A stretch of DNA of 64,000 nt from Nitrospira sp. (GTDB taxonomy: Bacteria > Nitrospirota > Nitrospiria > Nitrospirales > Nitrospiraceae), in NCBI GenBank assembly GCA_030692565.1, contig JAUYAO010000054.1, positions 1-64,000 of the forward strand, given 5' to 3'. Shown here piece by piece: positions 24,311-32,466 of this stretch. Made by a program: the position numbers and the translations under genes. Below the pieces are notes generated by a model. That model was given only the letters and a program-made list of their open reading frames with translations. It was not told where the DNA came from and made no database searches. Each line of letters begins with the position of its first letter. The first letter of the stretch is position 1.

Positions 24311-25234
24311 ATGAAGGTCTTAGTGACAGGTGGTGCCGGGTTCATTGGTTCGCACGTGGTCGATCGCCTGGTAGAGGAAGGGCACGACGTTGTCGTCGTG
24401 GATAATCTTTCCACGGGAAAGCGGAAGAATGTGAATCGTGCGGCGAATCTGTATAAATTAGATATTCAGAGCTCACGGTTGGAGCGGGTCTTTCGAAATG
24501 AGCGGCCCAATGTTGTCATCCACTTGGCCGCGCAGGTGAGCGTGAGAAACTCTGTTGCGGACCCTGTATTTGACGCGCAGGTAAATATTCTCGGTACGAT
24601 GAATGTGGTGCATCAGGCGGTTCAGCATGGGGCGAGGAAGGTGGTGTTTTCCTCTTCGGGCGGGGCCATTTACGGCGAGCAAGATATGTTTCCTGCTCCG
24701 GAGAGCCATCCAACGAACCCGCTCTCGCCATACGGAATCAGTAAGTTGTGCGGGGAGCATTACTTGTCGTACTTCCAGCGTACCAGCGGTATTCAAACGG
24801 TCAGTCTGCGGTACGCCAACGTGTATGGGCCAAGGCAGGATCCGGAGGGCGAGGCGGGCGTTGTGGCCATCTTTATCCAAAAGATGTTGAACAATGAGCA
24901 GCCCATCATCAACGGGAACGGGCGCCAGACGAGAGATTTCGTGTTTGTGGACGATGTAGCCGAGGCGAATCTTGCCGCAATGGGGCAGGAGACTCAGGGG
25001 GTTTACAACGTCGGTACAGGCGTCGAGACGTCCATCAATGAGTTGTTCAGGTTGCTGGCAACTTTGACGGGCGCTACATCAAAAGAAGTGCATGGACCCG
25101 CTAAAAAGGGGGAGCAACTAAGGAGCCTTGTCGATCCTGCTAAAATTCGACAAGCGCTTGGTTGGGAGATGAAGGTGGATCTCCCTGACGGGTTGAAGCG
25201 AACCGTAGCATTTTTTAGGGAAAAGATGAGCTAG
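24311..25234 (+). CDS. NAD-dependent sugar epimerase (UDP-glucose 4-epimerase type)
   Basis: A 307-residue short-chain dehydrogenase of the extended (GalE/WbpP) type. It starts at ATG 24311 after GGAGG, giving MKVLVTGGAGFIGSHVVDRL with the GxxGxxG dinucleotide motif. Catalytic serine/tyrosine/lysine are in SSSGGAIYGE and PYGISKLCGEHYL. NVYGPRQDP and DFVFVDDVAEANL are typical. It converts a nucleotide sugar such as UDP-glucose/galactose or UDP-GlcNAc for envelope or polysaccharide use; the exact sugar cannot be read. It follows tlyA by 16 bases. Confidence 0.85.
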   Translation: MKVLVTGGAGFIGSHVVDRLVEEGHDVVVVDNLSTGKRKNVNRAANLYKLDIQSSRLERVFRNERPNVVIHLAAQVSVRNSVADPVFDAQVNILGTMNVVHQAVQHGARKVVFSSSGGAIYGEQDMFPAPESHPTNPLSPYGISKLCGEHYLSYFQRTSGIQTVSLRYANVYGPRQDPEGEAGVVAIFIQKMLNNEQPIINGNGRQTRDFVFVDDVAEANLAAMGQETQGVYNVGTGVETSINELFRLLATLTGATSKEVHGPAKKGEQLRSLVDPAKIRQALGWEMKVDLPDGLKRTVAFFREKMS

Positions 25235-25263
25235 CGGGAAGCTTCAGATGATCCGCTTCCCGC
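25234..25263 (+). terminator. Hairpin after the epimerase gene
   Basis: A perfect 9-base stem, GCGGGAAGC and GCTTCCCGC, with a 12-base loop starts at the stop codon of the epimerase gene. No run of T follows on either strand. It may be a processing or weak bidirectional stop signal rather than a standard intrinsic terminator. Confidence 0.4.
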
Positions 25264-25315
25264 ATCGCAATGCCCTGATGCACAGTGGGAGATTTGGCAA
25301 GCCTGGCCGGGGTTT

Positions 25316-25636
25316 TTAGTAGCGCGGAACTGCGTTATCTACCTGAATCGACCAGGCATCTATTCCGCCTACTAGGTTTTTTACGTTAGCAAACCCCTGC
25401 TGAACCAAGAAGCCTGTTGCGTCAGCACTTCGCATGCCGTGATGGCAATAGGCGATGATCTCCGTGTTTTTATCCAGCTTAGTCAGAGCCTGGGGCAGTG
25501 TGCCCAAGGGGATGAGTATTGACCCTTCCAGTTTTGCCAAGGCATGCTCCCATGGTTCCCTTACGTCCAGGAGAACGAGTTTATCGCCCTGATCGAGTCT
25601 GGTCTTCAGTTCTTTCACTCCAATGGAATAACTCAT
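25316..25636 (-). CDS. Single-domain rhodanese
   Basis: A 106-residue rhodanese fold: LVLLDVREPWEHALAKLEGSILIPLG, then the active-site loop CHHGMRSADA with catalytic cysteine, then FANVKNLVGGIDAWS. The ATG at 25636 has AGGAGGA at proper spacing. It would carry sulfane sulfur in the cytosol for sulfur transfer or cyanide detoxification. The six-residue loop starting CHHGMR is common in glyoxylate-shunt/GlpE-like single-domain rhodaneses. It stands alone, convergent with the epimerase gene. Confidence 0.87.
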   Translation of the reverse strand: MSYSIGVKELKTRLDQGDKLVLLDVREPWEHALAKLEGSILIPLGTLPQALTKLDKNTEIIAYCHHGMRSADATGFLVQQGFANVKNLVGGIDAWSIQVDNAVPRY

Positions 25637-26039
25637 CAAAATCCTCCTCTTGAACTAGGGGTTGCATCATAAGGGACTCTCGAAATGCCTGTCAAATTCA
25701 TGAGCTATTGAGTCCAATCAATCATTATGGGCTCTGTTTTGTCGAATTGGCCAAGTTATCGGTCTGGGGGAAAGCGACAATTTTTTGACATCCTTGTCAA
25801 GAATGTGGACAGCCTGCTTCAGTTATTACACTTTATCGATAGGTGGTGCGGAGATGAGCAGGCAGATAGACTGTAACATATGGATTTTACTGAATGCATG
25901 AATAGTCTGTCGATAGTTGTAGGGGTATAGAAGTTGCGTTCTTTATTAAGAAATGATGTTAGATCAGTTGAACATACCGGTTCAAGTTTGAATATTTGAT
26001 GGTTTGGTTATGACTCAGTAGCCCTTCTTGAGATTAAGT
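25637..26039 (+). other. A/T-rich intergenic region between rhodanese and cutA
   Basis: About 400 bases without a supportable gene. Base composition is clearly lower in GC than the surroundings, and all frames are broken by stops. It holds a 16-base palindrome (listed separately) and poly-T tracts near 25788. It must carry the promoters of the divergent rhodanese and cutA genes, but no convincing -35/-10 pair was found. Confidence 0.5.
25795..25810 (+). promoter_or_regulatory. Palindrome TTGACA-TCCT-TGTCAA
   Basis: A perfect 6-base inverted repeat with a 4-base centre. Each arm on its own equals a -35 hexamer, one in each direction. It lies between the divergently transcribed rhodanese and cutA genes, so it could be an operator or a paired divergent promoter element. 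No -10 box at the right spacing is clear. Confidence 0.3.
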
Positions 26040-26375
26040 ATGCCGATTGCCAAGAGTGAGATAATTGTAGTTTTTGTGACAGTTCCTAGCTTGAAGGAAG
26101 GAAGTCGGATATCAAGAGCAGTTTTGACTTCTCGCTTGGCCGCTTGTGTGAATGTCATTCCTGGGATTCTCTCAATGTACCAGTGGAAGGACAAGCTAGT
26201 TCAGGAGAAAGAGGCCATTCTAGTCATGAAGACTACAAGGCTCCGATACCGAAAGCTCGAGCAGAAGATAAAGCAGCTGCATCCTTATGAATTGCCTGAA
26301 GTAATTGCCATTCCGTTAGTTTGTGGGTCATCACAATATATAGAGTGGGTGACGAGAGAAGTGGCCAATAGGTAG
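26040..26375 (+). CDS. cutA: Divalent-cation tolerance protein CutA
   Basis: A 111-residue PII-like trimeric protein. Family marks are VVFVTVPSLKEGSRISRAVLTSRLAACVNVIPGILSMYQWKDKLVQEKEAILVMKT, then YELPEVIAIPLVCGSSQYIEWV. CutA is linked to copper tolerance, with an uncertain biochemical role. ATG 26040 is preferred over the TTG four codons earlier. The gene is visibly richer in A/T than the housekeeping genes around it. It precedes the M23 peptidase gene by 129 bases. Confidence 0.9.
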   Translation: MPIAKSEIIVVFVTVPSLKEGSRISRAVLTSRLAACVNVIPGILSMYQWKDKLVQEKEAILVMKTTRLRYRKLEQKIKQLHPYELPEVIAIPLVCGSSQYIEWVTREVANR

Positions 26376-26504
26376 TGGCGTGAGAGACGTTGGCGAGCTC
26401 GGATTTCATTACTATCAAAAGGGTTGACCCTTCAGGAAGAGACGGGTAGACTGCGACAGTATCTAGCTGAGTCAGGGTCTCCCAAGATTGAGGGAGTGAA
26501 CATC

Positions 26505-27536
26505 ATGGGGCAAACGCAAAACCAGGAAAGCAGTGACGCCTACACAGTCGTAATTTTTCGTGGCTCTACGGCAAAACCCATTCGTTTTAGTTTCCCGAGA
26601 AAATTCGTTCGTAAGTTATTGATAGTTGGATGTATTATTATCATTGCCGATCTTCTTGTTGTCTCCCACTATGTCATCAGGACTGGGGAAGTCTGGGAGC
26701 TTTCCGCGTTCCGCTCGGAGGCTATGAGCGCCCGGGAACAGACCGCGGCATTCTCTTCAGCGGTTGATGACTTGAAAAAGAGAATTGGGGCAATGAAAGA
26801 GGTAAATCAACGCCTCAGGGTCATGTTGGGTATTGAAGTTCCAAAGTCCGGTGACATGGCCAACGGTCGAGGTGGAGAAGAGACTCCTTTGCCTGAAGGA
26901 AGTCTGGTTCCTGGTTCGGCGAATGGAAAGGGATCAGATGAGGCCGCATCGTTATCCAACAATAATGGGGCGATGTCTGCCGTTGGAATTGGCCAAACGG
27001 CACCACTCATAGGTGAAAAAGATACTGAAGCTGCGGTTGCCTCTGTTAAAGATGGACTTGAGTGGTTGTCTCGGGAAGCGACTAGCCAGGAGCAGATTCT
27101 CAACGAATTGTCTCAGGCTGCTGAACAGCGGTCATCACGATGGGCTGCTACCCCCTCAATTTGGCCGGTCAAGGGCTGGGTGACTTCTGGCTTTGGGCCT
27201 CGTATTTCTCCCTTCACGGAGAAGCCAGCGTGGCATGATGGGCTTGATATTGGAGCTGCGGCCAACGCCCCGGTGCAGGCTCCAGCGCAAGGCAGAGTCA
27301 CATCAGTCGGGTTTGATCCGAAGCTCGGCAATTTAGTGCGACTCGACCATGGATTTGGGATTGAAACGGTTTATGGTCACTTGGCAAAATCCCTCGTCAA
27401 GGAGGGGCAGCGGGTGAAGCGTGGTGATGTGGTGGGGTTAGTGGGAAGCACTGGTTTGGCAACTGGCCCGCATCTTCACTACATGGTTAAGGTCAACGGG
27501 CAGGCGCTTGACCCCAACAAGTATATTCTTGAGTAG
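26505..27536 (+). CDS. M23-family peptidase with membrane anchor and coiled coil
   Basis: A 343-residue bitopic protein. One membrane helix near residue 35-55 (LLIVGCIIIIADLLVVSHYVI) is followed by a periplasmic coiled coil and a low-complexity linker, then a LytM/M23 domain. Zinc ligands are in WHDGLDIGA, YGHLA and GPHLHYMV, the complete H-D-H set expected of an active peptidase. Such proteins cut peptidoglycan crosslinks or activate amidases. ATG 26505 with GGGAGTG upstream is preferred over a TTG 27 codons earlier. A clear terminator follows. Confidence 0.88.
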   Translation: MGQTQNQESSDAYTVVIFRGSTAKPIRFSFPRKFVRKLLIVGCIIIIADLLVVSHYVIRTGEVWELSAFRSEAMSAREQTAAFSSAVDDLKKRIGAMKEVNQRLRVMLGIEVPKSGDMANGRGGEETPLPEGSLVPGSANGKGSDEAASLSNNNGAMSAVGIGQTAPLIGEKDTEAAVASVKDGLEWLSREATSQEQILNELSQAAEQRSSRWAATPSIWPVKGWVTSGFGPRISPFTEKPAWHDGLDIGAAANAPVQAPAQGRVTSVGFDPKLGNLVRLDHGFGIETVYGHLAKSLVKEGQRVKRGDVVGLVGSTGLATGPHLHYMVKVNGQALDPNKYILE

Positions 27537-27569
27537 GCCTTTCAGGGCTCTCCATATTGTCTTCTATGA

Positions 27570-27603
27570 CGGGCTCGTGGGATACCGCGAGCCCGCTTTT
27601 TTT
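27570..27603 (+). terminator. Intrinsic terminator after the M23 peptidase
   Basis: Eight-base stem CGGGCTCG/CGAGCCCG with a ten-base loop, followed after one C by seven T. This is a textbook rho-independent terminator, 34 bases downstream of the peptidase stop. Confidence 0.85.
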
Positions 27604-27692
27604 CTGCTCTTCCCCCTCTAGCCTCCTCGTAGAGGTGTGGTGTACGTTACGCAGTACATCCTTCGTTCACATCGTAGTCTGACAGGGGTATT

Positions 27693-29375
27693 GTGACTGA
27701 CCTCCAAATTGCCCGATCCGTTCGACCTCGCCCCATTCTCCATATTGCTGAACAACTGGGTCTCCAAGCCGACGAAATCGCAATATTCGGCTCAAACAAG
27801 GCAAAAATCTCATTGCGGGCTTTGGGTCGCCTCAAGGCTCGCCCGTTAGGGCGGTATATTTTGGTGACAGCGATTAACCCAACTCCTCTCGGCGAAGGAA
27901 AGACGACGACATCGATTGGGCTGGCTATGGGGCTCTCACGGTTAGGTAAGCGTGCGGCGGTGACCCTTCGGCAGCCCTCCCTTGGTCCGGTATTTGGAAT
28001 TAAGGGTGGGGGTACCGGGGGCGGCCATGCTCAGGTGCTGCCCATGGAGGAGATCAATCTACATTTTACCGGCGATGCTCACGCGGTTGCTGCGAGCCAC
28101 AATCTCCTTTCCGCCTTCCTGGACAATCATCTCTTCCACGGCAATGAATGTGGCTTTGATATAGAGCGAATCACCTGGCCCAGAACGTTGGGAGTCAGCG
28201 ACCGGGCGCTCCGCCAAGTGATGATAGGGGAAGAGACCCAGCGGCATAGGGGCCAGTTTGTGATTACCGAGGCCTCTGAAATAATGGCCGTGTTGGCCTT
28301 GGCATCGAGTCAAGCAGACCTCCGCCAACGGCTTGGCCGGATCATGGTGGGATTGAAGCAATCCGGTGCCGTCGGAACTGCAGAGGAACTGGGTTGTGCT
28401 GGGGCGATGGCGGTTTTATTGAAGGATGCCTTGCTGCCTAACCTGGTGCAGACCTTGGAAGGAACGCCGGCGTTTGTGCACACCGGTCCGTTCGGCAATA
28501 TCGCCCACGGCAATTGCTCCATTCTGTCCGATGCCGTGGCGCTCAAGTGTGCAGATTACGTCGTCACAGAGGCCGGATTCGGGAGTGACCTGGGCGCCGA
28601 AAAATTTTTCAACATCAAGTGTCGCGTGTCAGGATCCAAGCCTGCGGCTGCTGTCGTGGTGGCGACCTTACGAGCCCTGAAGCTGCATGGCGGCGGAGGA
28701 GTCGCCAAAGCAGGTGCGCCGTTACCCTCTGGATTGACCGGGCCCAACATGCCAGCCCTGGAGAAGGGCTTTGCGAATCTGGAACAACATATCGCCAACG
28801 CGCGCGCTCATGGCATCCCGGTCGTTGTTGCGGTGAACGCGTTTAAAGACGATGTTCCTGCCGAATTGGAGTGGGTGCGGAACCGGTCTCGGGAAGTTGG
28901 CGCGATCGATGCCGCAGTCTCGACTCATTGGGCTGATGGAGGGCGAGGCGCTGAACGACTGGCCGATGCGGTGGTTCGTGCAGTGGAACAGCCCGCGAAC
29001 TTTACGCATCTCTACGATGTGAAGTGGCCAATTAGAAGGAAGATCGAAACGATCGCCACGAAGATGTATGGGGCAGCGGGAGTCAGTTTTGAGCCCGAGG
29101 CGGAGCGTCAGATTGACGCGGCCGAGTCTCTAGGATTTGGGGAGCTCCCCGTTTGTATGGCGAAGACGCCGTTGTCCTTGTCGCATGATCCGGCGCTGAA
29201 GGGAAGACCTGCGGGCTTTACGGTTCCGATCAAAGAATTGCGCATTCTCGCGGGAGCCGGATTCGTGACCGCGGTCTGCTCGGGGATTCAGTTGATGCCG
29301 GGATTACCGAAGAAACCGGCCGGCGAACGGATTGACCTGGATCCGGTGAGCGGAGAAATTGTCGGGCTTTCGTAG
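27693..29375 (+). CDS. fhs: Formate-tetrahydrofolate ligase
   Basis: A 560-residue ATP-dependent enzyme making 10-formyl-THF from formate and THF. The ATP loop is TPLGEGKTTTSIGL; other marks are KGGGTGGGHAQVLPMEEINLHFTGD, FGNIAHGNCSILSD, TEAGFGSDLGAEKFFNIKCR and the C-terminal ICSGIQ-like VCSGIQLMPGLPKKP. It begins with GTG at 27693. It would feed one-carbon units to purine and formyl-Met synthesis, or serve formate assimilation. It stands alone; no folD or other one-carbon gene is adjacent. Confidence 0.95.
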   Translation: MTDLQIARSVRPRPILHIAEQLGLQADEIAIFGSNKAKISLRALGRLKARPLGRYILVTAINPTPLGEGKTTTSIGLAMGLSRLGKRAAVTLRQPSLGPVFGIKGGGTGGGHAQVLPMEEINLHFTGDAHAVAASHNLLSAFLDNHLFHGNECGFDIERITWPRTLGVSDRALRQVMIGEETQRHRGQFVITEASEIMAVLALASSQADLRQRLGRIMVGLKQSGAVGTAEELGCAGAMAVLLKDALLPNLVQTLEGTPAFVHTGPFGNIAHGNCSILSDAVALKCADYVVTEAGFGSDLGAEKFFNIKCRVSGSKPAAAVVVATLRALKLHGGGGVAKAGAPLPSGLTGPNMPALEKGFANLEQHIANARAHGIPVVVAVNAFKDDVPAELEWVRNRSREVGAIDAAVSTHWADGGRGAERLADAVVRAVEQPANFTHLYDVKWPIRRKIETIATKMYGAAGVSFEPEAERQIDAAESLGFGELPVCMAKTPLSLSHDPALKGRPAGFTVPIKELRILAGAGFVTAVCSGIQLMPGLPKKPAGERIDLDPVSGEIVGLS

Positions 29376-29381
29376 CGGGCG

Positions 29382-30242
29382 TTAGCGCTGTCTCAGGTAG
29401 CGGAAGAACTCTGAATCCGGGCTCATCACCAGGGTCGACTTATCTTTGAACGTCTTCTTGTAGGCTTCCATTGAGCGGGTGAATTCAAAGAACTTCGGAT
29501 CTTGCCGATAGGCATCCGCGTAAACCTTGAAAGCCTTGGCATCGCCTGCGCCGCGTAGTTCCTCAGACTCTTTGTACGCCTGCGCGAGAATGATCTCGCG
29601 GTCTTTTTCCGCTTCGGACCGAATCTTTTGCGCTTCCTCAGCGCCTTCTGCGCGGTATTGCTTCGCCTGACGTTCACGTTCAGCCTGCATTCTGGCGAAC
29701 ACGGCTTTCTCGTTTTGCTCGGGGAGGTCTGCGCGCTTGATTCTCACATCTTGAATCTCGATCCCATAGGCGGAGGCTTTCTCATGTGATCGCTGGGTCA
29801 CGATTTTCATGAGATCGGCTCGGTGATCCGCGACGATTTCCAGGAGTTCATGGCGCCCAAGTTCGACCCGGAGTTCAGAATAGATAATGTCGTTGAGCCG
29901 TTGCAGCGCGCCACGCTGGGTTTGGAAGCTCTGGTAGACCTTGAGGGGGTCGACAATCCGCCATTTGGCGTAGTTATCAAGAAGAAGGGTTTTCTTATCC
30001 TGCGTGATCACATCTTGCGCCTCTGAGTCATAGTCCAGCAAGCGCTTATCGAAGTAGGTGACCTCTTGAATAAACGGCACTTTGACATAGAGCCCCGGCT
30101 CGGTGAGATTGCGTTTCGGTTTCCCGAGTTCGACCACAATCGCGTTCTGGGTGATATCGACGATGAAGAGCGGTGAGGCCCCGAGTAAAAACAGGCCTCC
30201 GACAACGACGAGCACTGCGATAGTCAGGCCTTGCTTCGTCAT
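29382..30242 (-). CDS. hflC: Membrane protease regulator HflC
   Basis: A 286-residue SPFH/band-7 protein with one N-terminal membrane helix (LTIAVLVVVGGLFLLGASPLFIV). The SPFH domain follows (VVELGKPKRNLTEPGLYVKVPFIQEVTYFDKRLLDYDSEAQDVITQDKK), then an Ala/Glu-rich helical stretch. With HflK it forms the large periplasmic cage round FtsH and restrains it. The ATG overlaps the HflK stop (ATGA). It ends seven bases from the convergent fhs stop. Confidence 0.93.
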   Translation of the reverse strand: MTKQGLTIAVLVVVGGLFLLGASPLFIVDITQNAIVVELGKPKRNLTEPGLYVKVPFIQEVTYFDKRLLDYDSEAQDVITQDKKTLLLDNYAKWRIVDPLKVYQSFQTQRGALQRLNDIIYSELRVELGRHELLEIVADHRADLMKIVTQRSHEKASAYGIEIQDVRIKRADLPEQNEKAVFARMQAERERQAKQYRAEGAEEAQKIRSEAEKDREIILAQAYKESEELRGAGDAKAFKVYADAYRQDPKFFEFTRSMEAYKKTFKDKSTLVMSPDSEFFRYLRQR

Positions 30243-31273
30243 GGCTTCTGCTCCTCCGCGGAAGCGTTGGTGCGCGACTTGAGTCGATCGAGCGGGAGAT
30301 AGGGGAGGACGCGCTCTCCGCCTTTTCCGTCGATGATCACCTTGTCGATATTGGGCAAAATCTCTTCCATCGTTTCAATATAGAGTCGCTTGCTGATGAT
30401 GTCTTTGGCTTGGTTGTATTCTTTGAGCGTGGCGACGAACCGGTTGGCTTCTCCCTGTGCGCGATTCAGTCGCGCCTGGGCGTAGCCCTTGGCCTGGTTC
30501 ACGACCTGCGCCGCTTCGCCTTTGGCTTTGGGCAGAATGTCGTTGCGATAGCTTTGAGACTGGTTGATCAGTTTCTCCCGATCTTCCTTCGCATTCGTCA
30601 CATCCTTGAACGCAGCCGCCACGGCTTCGGGAGGACTGACATCCTGGAGTTGGATGGCTGCGATCTGGACGCCGCACTGATACTGGTCGAGAAGGGACTG
30701 GAGAAGGACCATGGTATCTTGCTGGATTTGGGCTTTGCCGGTCGTCAAGGCTTCGTCGATCTTACCCTTACCGACCACTTCCCGCATGGCGGCCTCGGCG
30801 GCTTTGCCGATCGTCTCGTGGATTTCTGCGACGCTGAACAGATAGTTCGCAGACTCCTTAATCTTATATTGCACGATGAACTCAATGGCCAGGATGTTCA
30901 TGTCGCCGGTGAGCATCAAGGCTTCTTGTGCCAGCATTTGCTGGCGCCCCTGCCGGTCTGTACGGAATCCCACTTCAATACGGTGAAGTTTTTCAACTTT
31001 TGGCTGCAGGACCGATTCGATCAGGGGAATCTTGCCGTGCGGACCGGGGCCAACCGTCCGAACGGGGATGCCGAATCGTTTGACGACCCCTTCTTCATCC
31101 GGGGCGACAATGAACGCACTCTGCCAGGCGACAAAGACCAGCAATCCCACAAGCAGCAGACCTTTCATTCCGCCGGACGGGATGAGCCCTTGCAGCTGCG
31201 ACTGCGCCTGTTTCAGCGCATCGTCGAGCTTATCGTTCTTTTTATTCCAGGGATCGTTGGGGTTCCAGACCAT
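30239..31273 (-). CDS. hflK: Membrane protease regulator HflK
   Basis: A 344-residue SPFH protein. The N-terminus MVWNPNDPWNKKNDKLDDALKQ is the usual Gly/Asn/Trp-type HflK start, chosen at ATG 31273 although no ribosome site is obvious. One membrane helix (GMKGLLLVGLLVFVAWQSAFIV) is followed by the band-7 domain (EEGVVKRFGIPVRTVGPGPHGKIPLIESVLQPKVEKLHRIEVGFRT) and a helical C-terminus. Partner of HflC in the FtsH-regulating complex; first gene of the two-gene operon. Confidence 0.93.
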   Translation of the reverse strand: MVWNPNDPWNKKNDKLDDALKQAQSQLQGLIPSGGMKGLLLVGLLVFVAWQSAFIVAPDEEGVVKRFGIPVRTVGPGPHGKIPLIESVLQPKVEKLHRIEVGFRTDRQGRQQMLAQEALMLTGDMNILAIEFIVQYKIKESANYLFSVAEIHETIGKAAEAAMREVVGKGKIDEALTTGKAQIQQDTMVLLQSLLDQYQCGVQIAAIQLQDVSPPEAVAAAFKDVTNAKEDREKLINQSQSYRNDILPKAKGEAAQVVNQAKGYAQARLNRAQGEANRFVATLKEYNQAKDIISKRLYIETMEEILPNIDKVIIDGKGGERVLPYLPLDRLKSRTNASAEEQKP

Positions 31274-31420
31274 AGATGTTTTGGGGGATAGTGGGTTGTC
31301 GTGACGAGACGTCACTCTAGCAGAGTGGATCCTGCGACGCAACCGCCAGGCTGAGGCCTCGTCAGGATGTCGCGTGTGATTTCATATGAGAAAATGGGAG
31401 TGCGGAGAGTTCTTGTGAGA

Positions 31421-32461
31421 TTACGATGCTACGGATCCGCCGCACGAGGAGCCGGATCCGGCCGTGCAGCCATAGCAATGGTTGCGGGTGACGATCCGTC
31501 GCTGATTGAGGAGGGCCGGATCAAAGTCACGAATGTGGCCCGGCGCCCCGTGATCCACCGGCAGCTCCAGCATCTGGTTGAAATCGCAGTCGTAGAGTTT
31601 GCCGTCCCAGCTTACCGAGAGCGTATAGCGGCACATGACTCCTGTCGCGGCAGCCGGATTAAAGGCATTGGCCAGTCGCGCCATGTAGCCGTCATAGTTG
31701 CCGCTCTCGACCAGAAATTCCAAAAACCGGCTCACCGGCATGTTGGTGATGGTGTAGAGGTGATTGAATTCTACGCCATGCCTGGCGCGAAGTTCCTTCC
31801 TGAATTGGGCTTCGATCGCATCCTGCTTCGGCGGCAGGAAAGCGCCCACCGGATTATGCACCAGATTGAGCAGTAGCCCGCTTCCCTCTCGTCCATATCC
31901 GAGCTTGTTCAAGAGTCGAAGCGCATCGATGGATTTGTCGAAGATGCCTTCGCCGCGCTGCGCATCGGTCTGACTCGCCCGATAGTAGGGCAAGGAGGCC
32001 ATCACTTCCACGCGGTGAGCGGCGAGAAATTCCGCGAGGTCGGACTGCGAGGGGATTTGCAGCACCGACAAATTGCAGCGATCCATCACATGACGTCCCA
32101 GCGCGCGGGCGTGCTCGACCAACCACCGAAAATTCGGATTCAGTTCCGGCGCCCCGCCGGTGATGTCGACGGTGGGAATATCGGTCTGTGCCAAGGCGGC
32201 GATGCAGAGCTCCGCCGTTTCCCGCGACATGCTCTCCGTGCGGTCGGGCCCGGCATCCACGTGACAATGTCGGCAGGTCTGATTGCAGAGTTTGCCAACG
32301 TTGATTTGGAAGACCGTGATCCCGGAGGCCTGAAATGAAGGCAACCCGGCTTCGGTGAGACGGGTTGCAAACGGAGTGACGCCGGCCGTCTCGTCGAGAA
32401 TGCGAAGCTGCTCAGTCGACGAAGCGAGGGGGTTGTGACGGCCTATGAGGGTAAGCGCCAT
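31421..32461 (-). CDS. arsS: Arsenosugar biosynthesis radical SAM protein ArsS
   Basis: A 346-residue radical-SAM enzyme with cluster motif CNQTCRHC and the pair DAGPDRTE/VDITGGAPELNP. The C-terminal DUF3641-type region has MCRYTLSVSWDGKLYDCDFNQML and a cysteine-rich tail (NHCYGCTAGSGSSCGG). ArsS adds the 5'-deoxyadenosyl group of SAM to dimethylarsenite on the way to arsenosugars. It starts at ATG 32461, six bases after the ArsM-type methyltransferase gene that supplies the methylated arsenic, so the two steps are encoded in order. Confidence 0.88.
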   Translation of the reverse strand: MALTLIGRHNPLASSTEQLRILDETAGVTPFATRLTEAGLPSFQASGITVFQINVGKLCNQTCRHCHVDAGPDRTESMSRETAELCIAALAQTDIPTVDITGGAPELNPNFRWLVEHARALGRHVMDRCNLSVLQIPSQSDLAEFLAAHRVEVMASLPYYRASQTDAQRGEGIFDKSIDALRLLNKLGYGREGSGLLLNLVHNPVGAFLPPKQDAIEAQFRKELRARHGVEFNHLYTITNMPVSRFLEFLVESGNYDGYMARLANAFNPAAATGVMCRYTLSVSWDGKLYDCDFNQMLELPVDHGAPGHIRDFDPALLNQRRIVTRNHCYGCTAGSGSSCGGSVAS

Positions 32462-32466
32462 CGTCT

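Noticed and set aside
30410-31291. 293-codon plus-strand frame opposite hflK
   Set aside because: Shadow of hflK; no recognisable domain or start signal.
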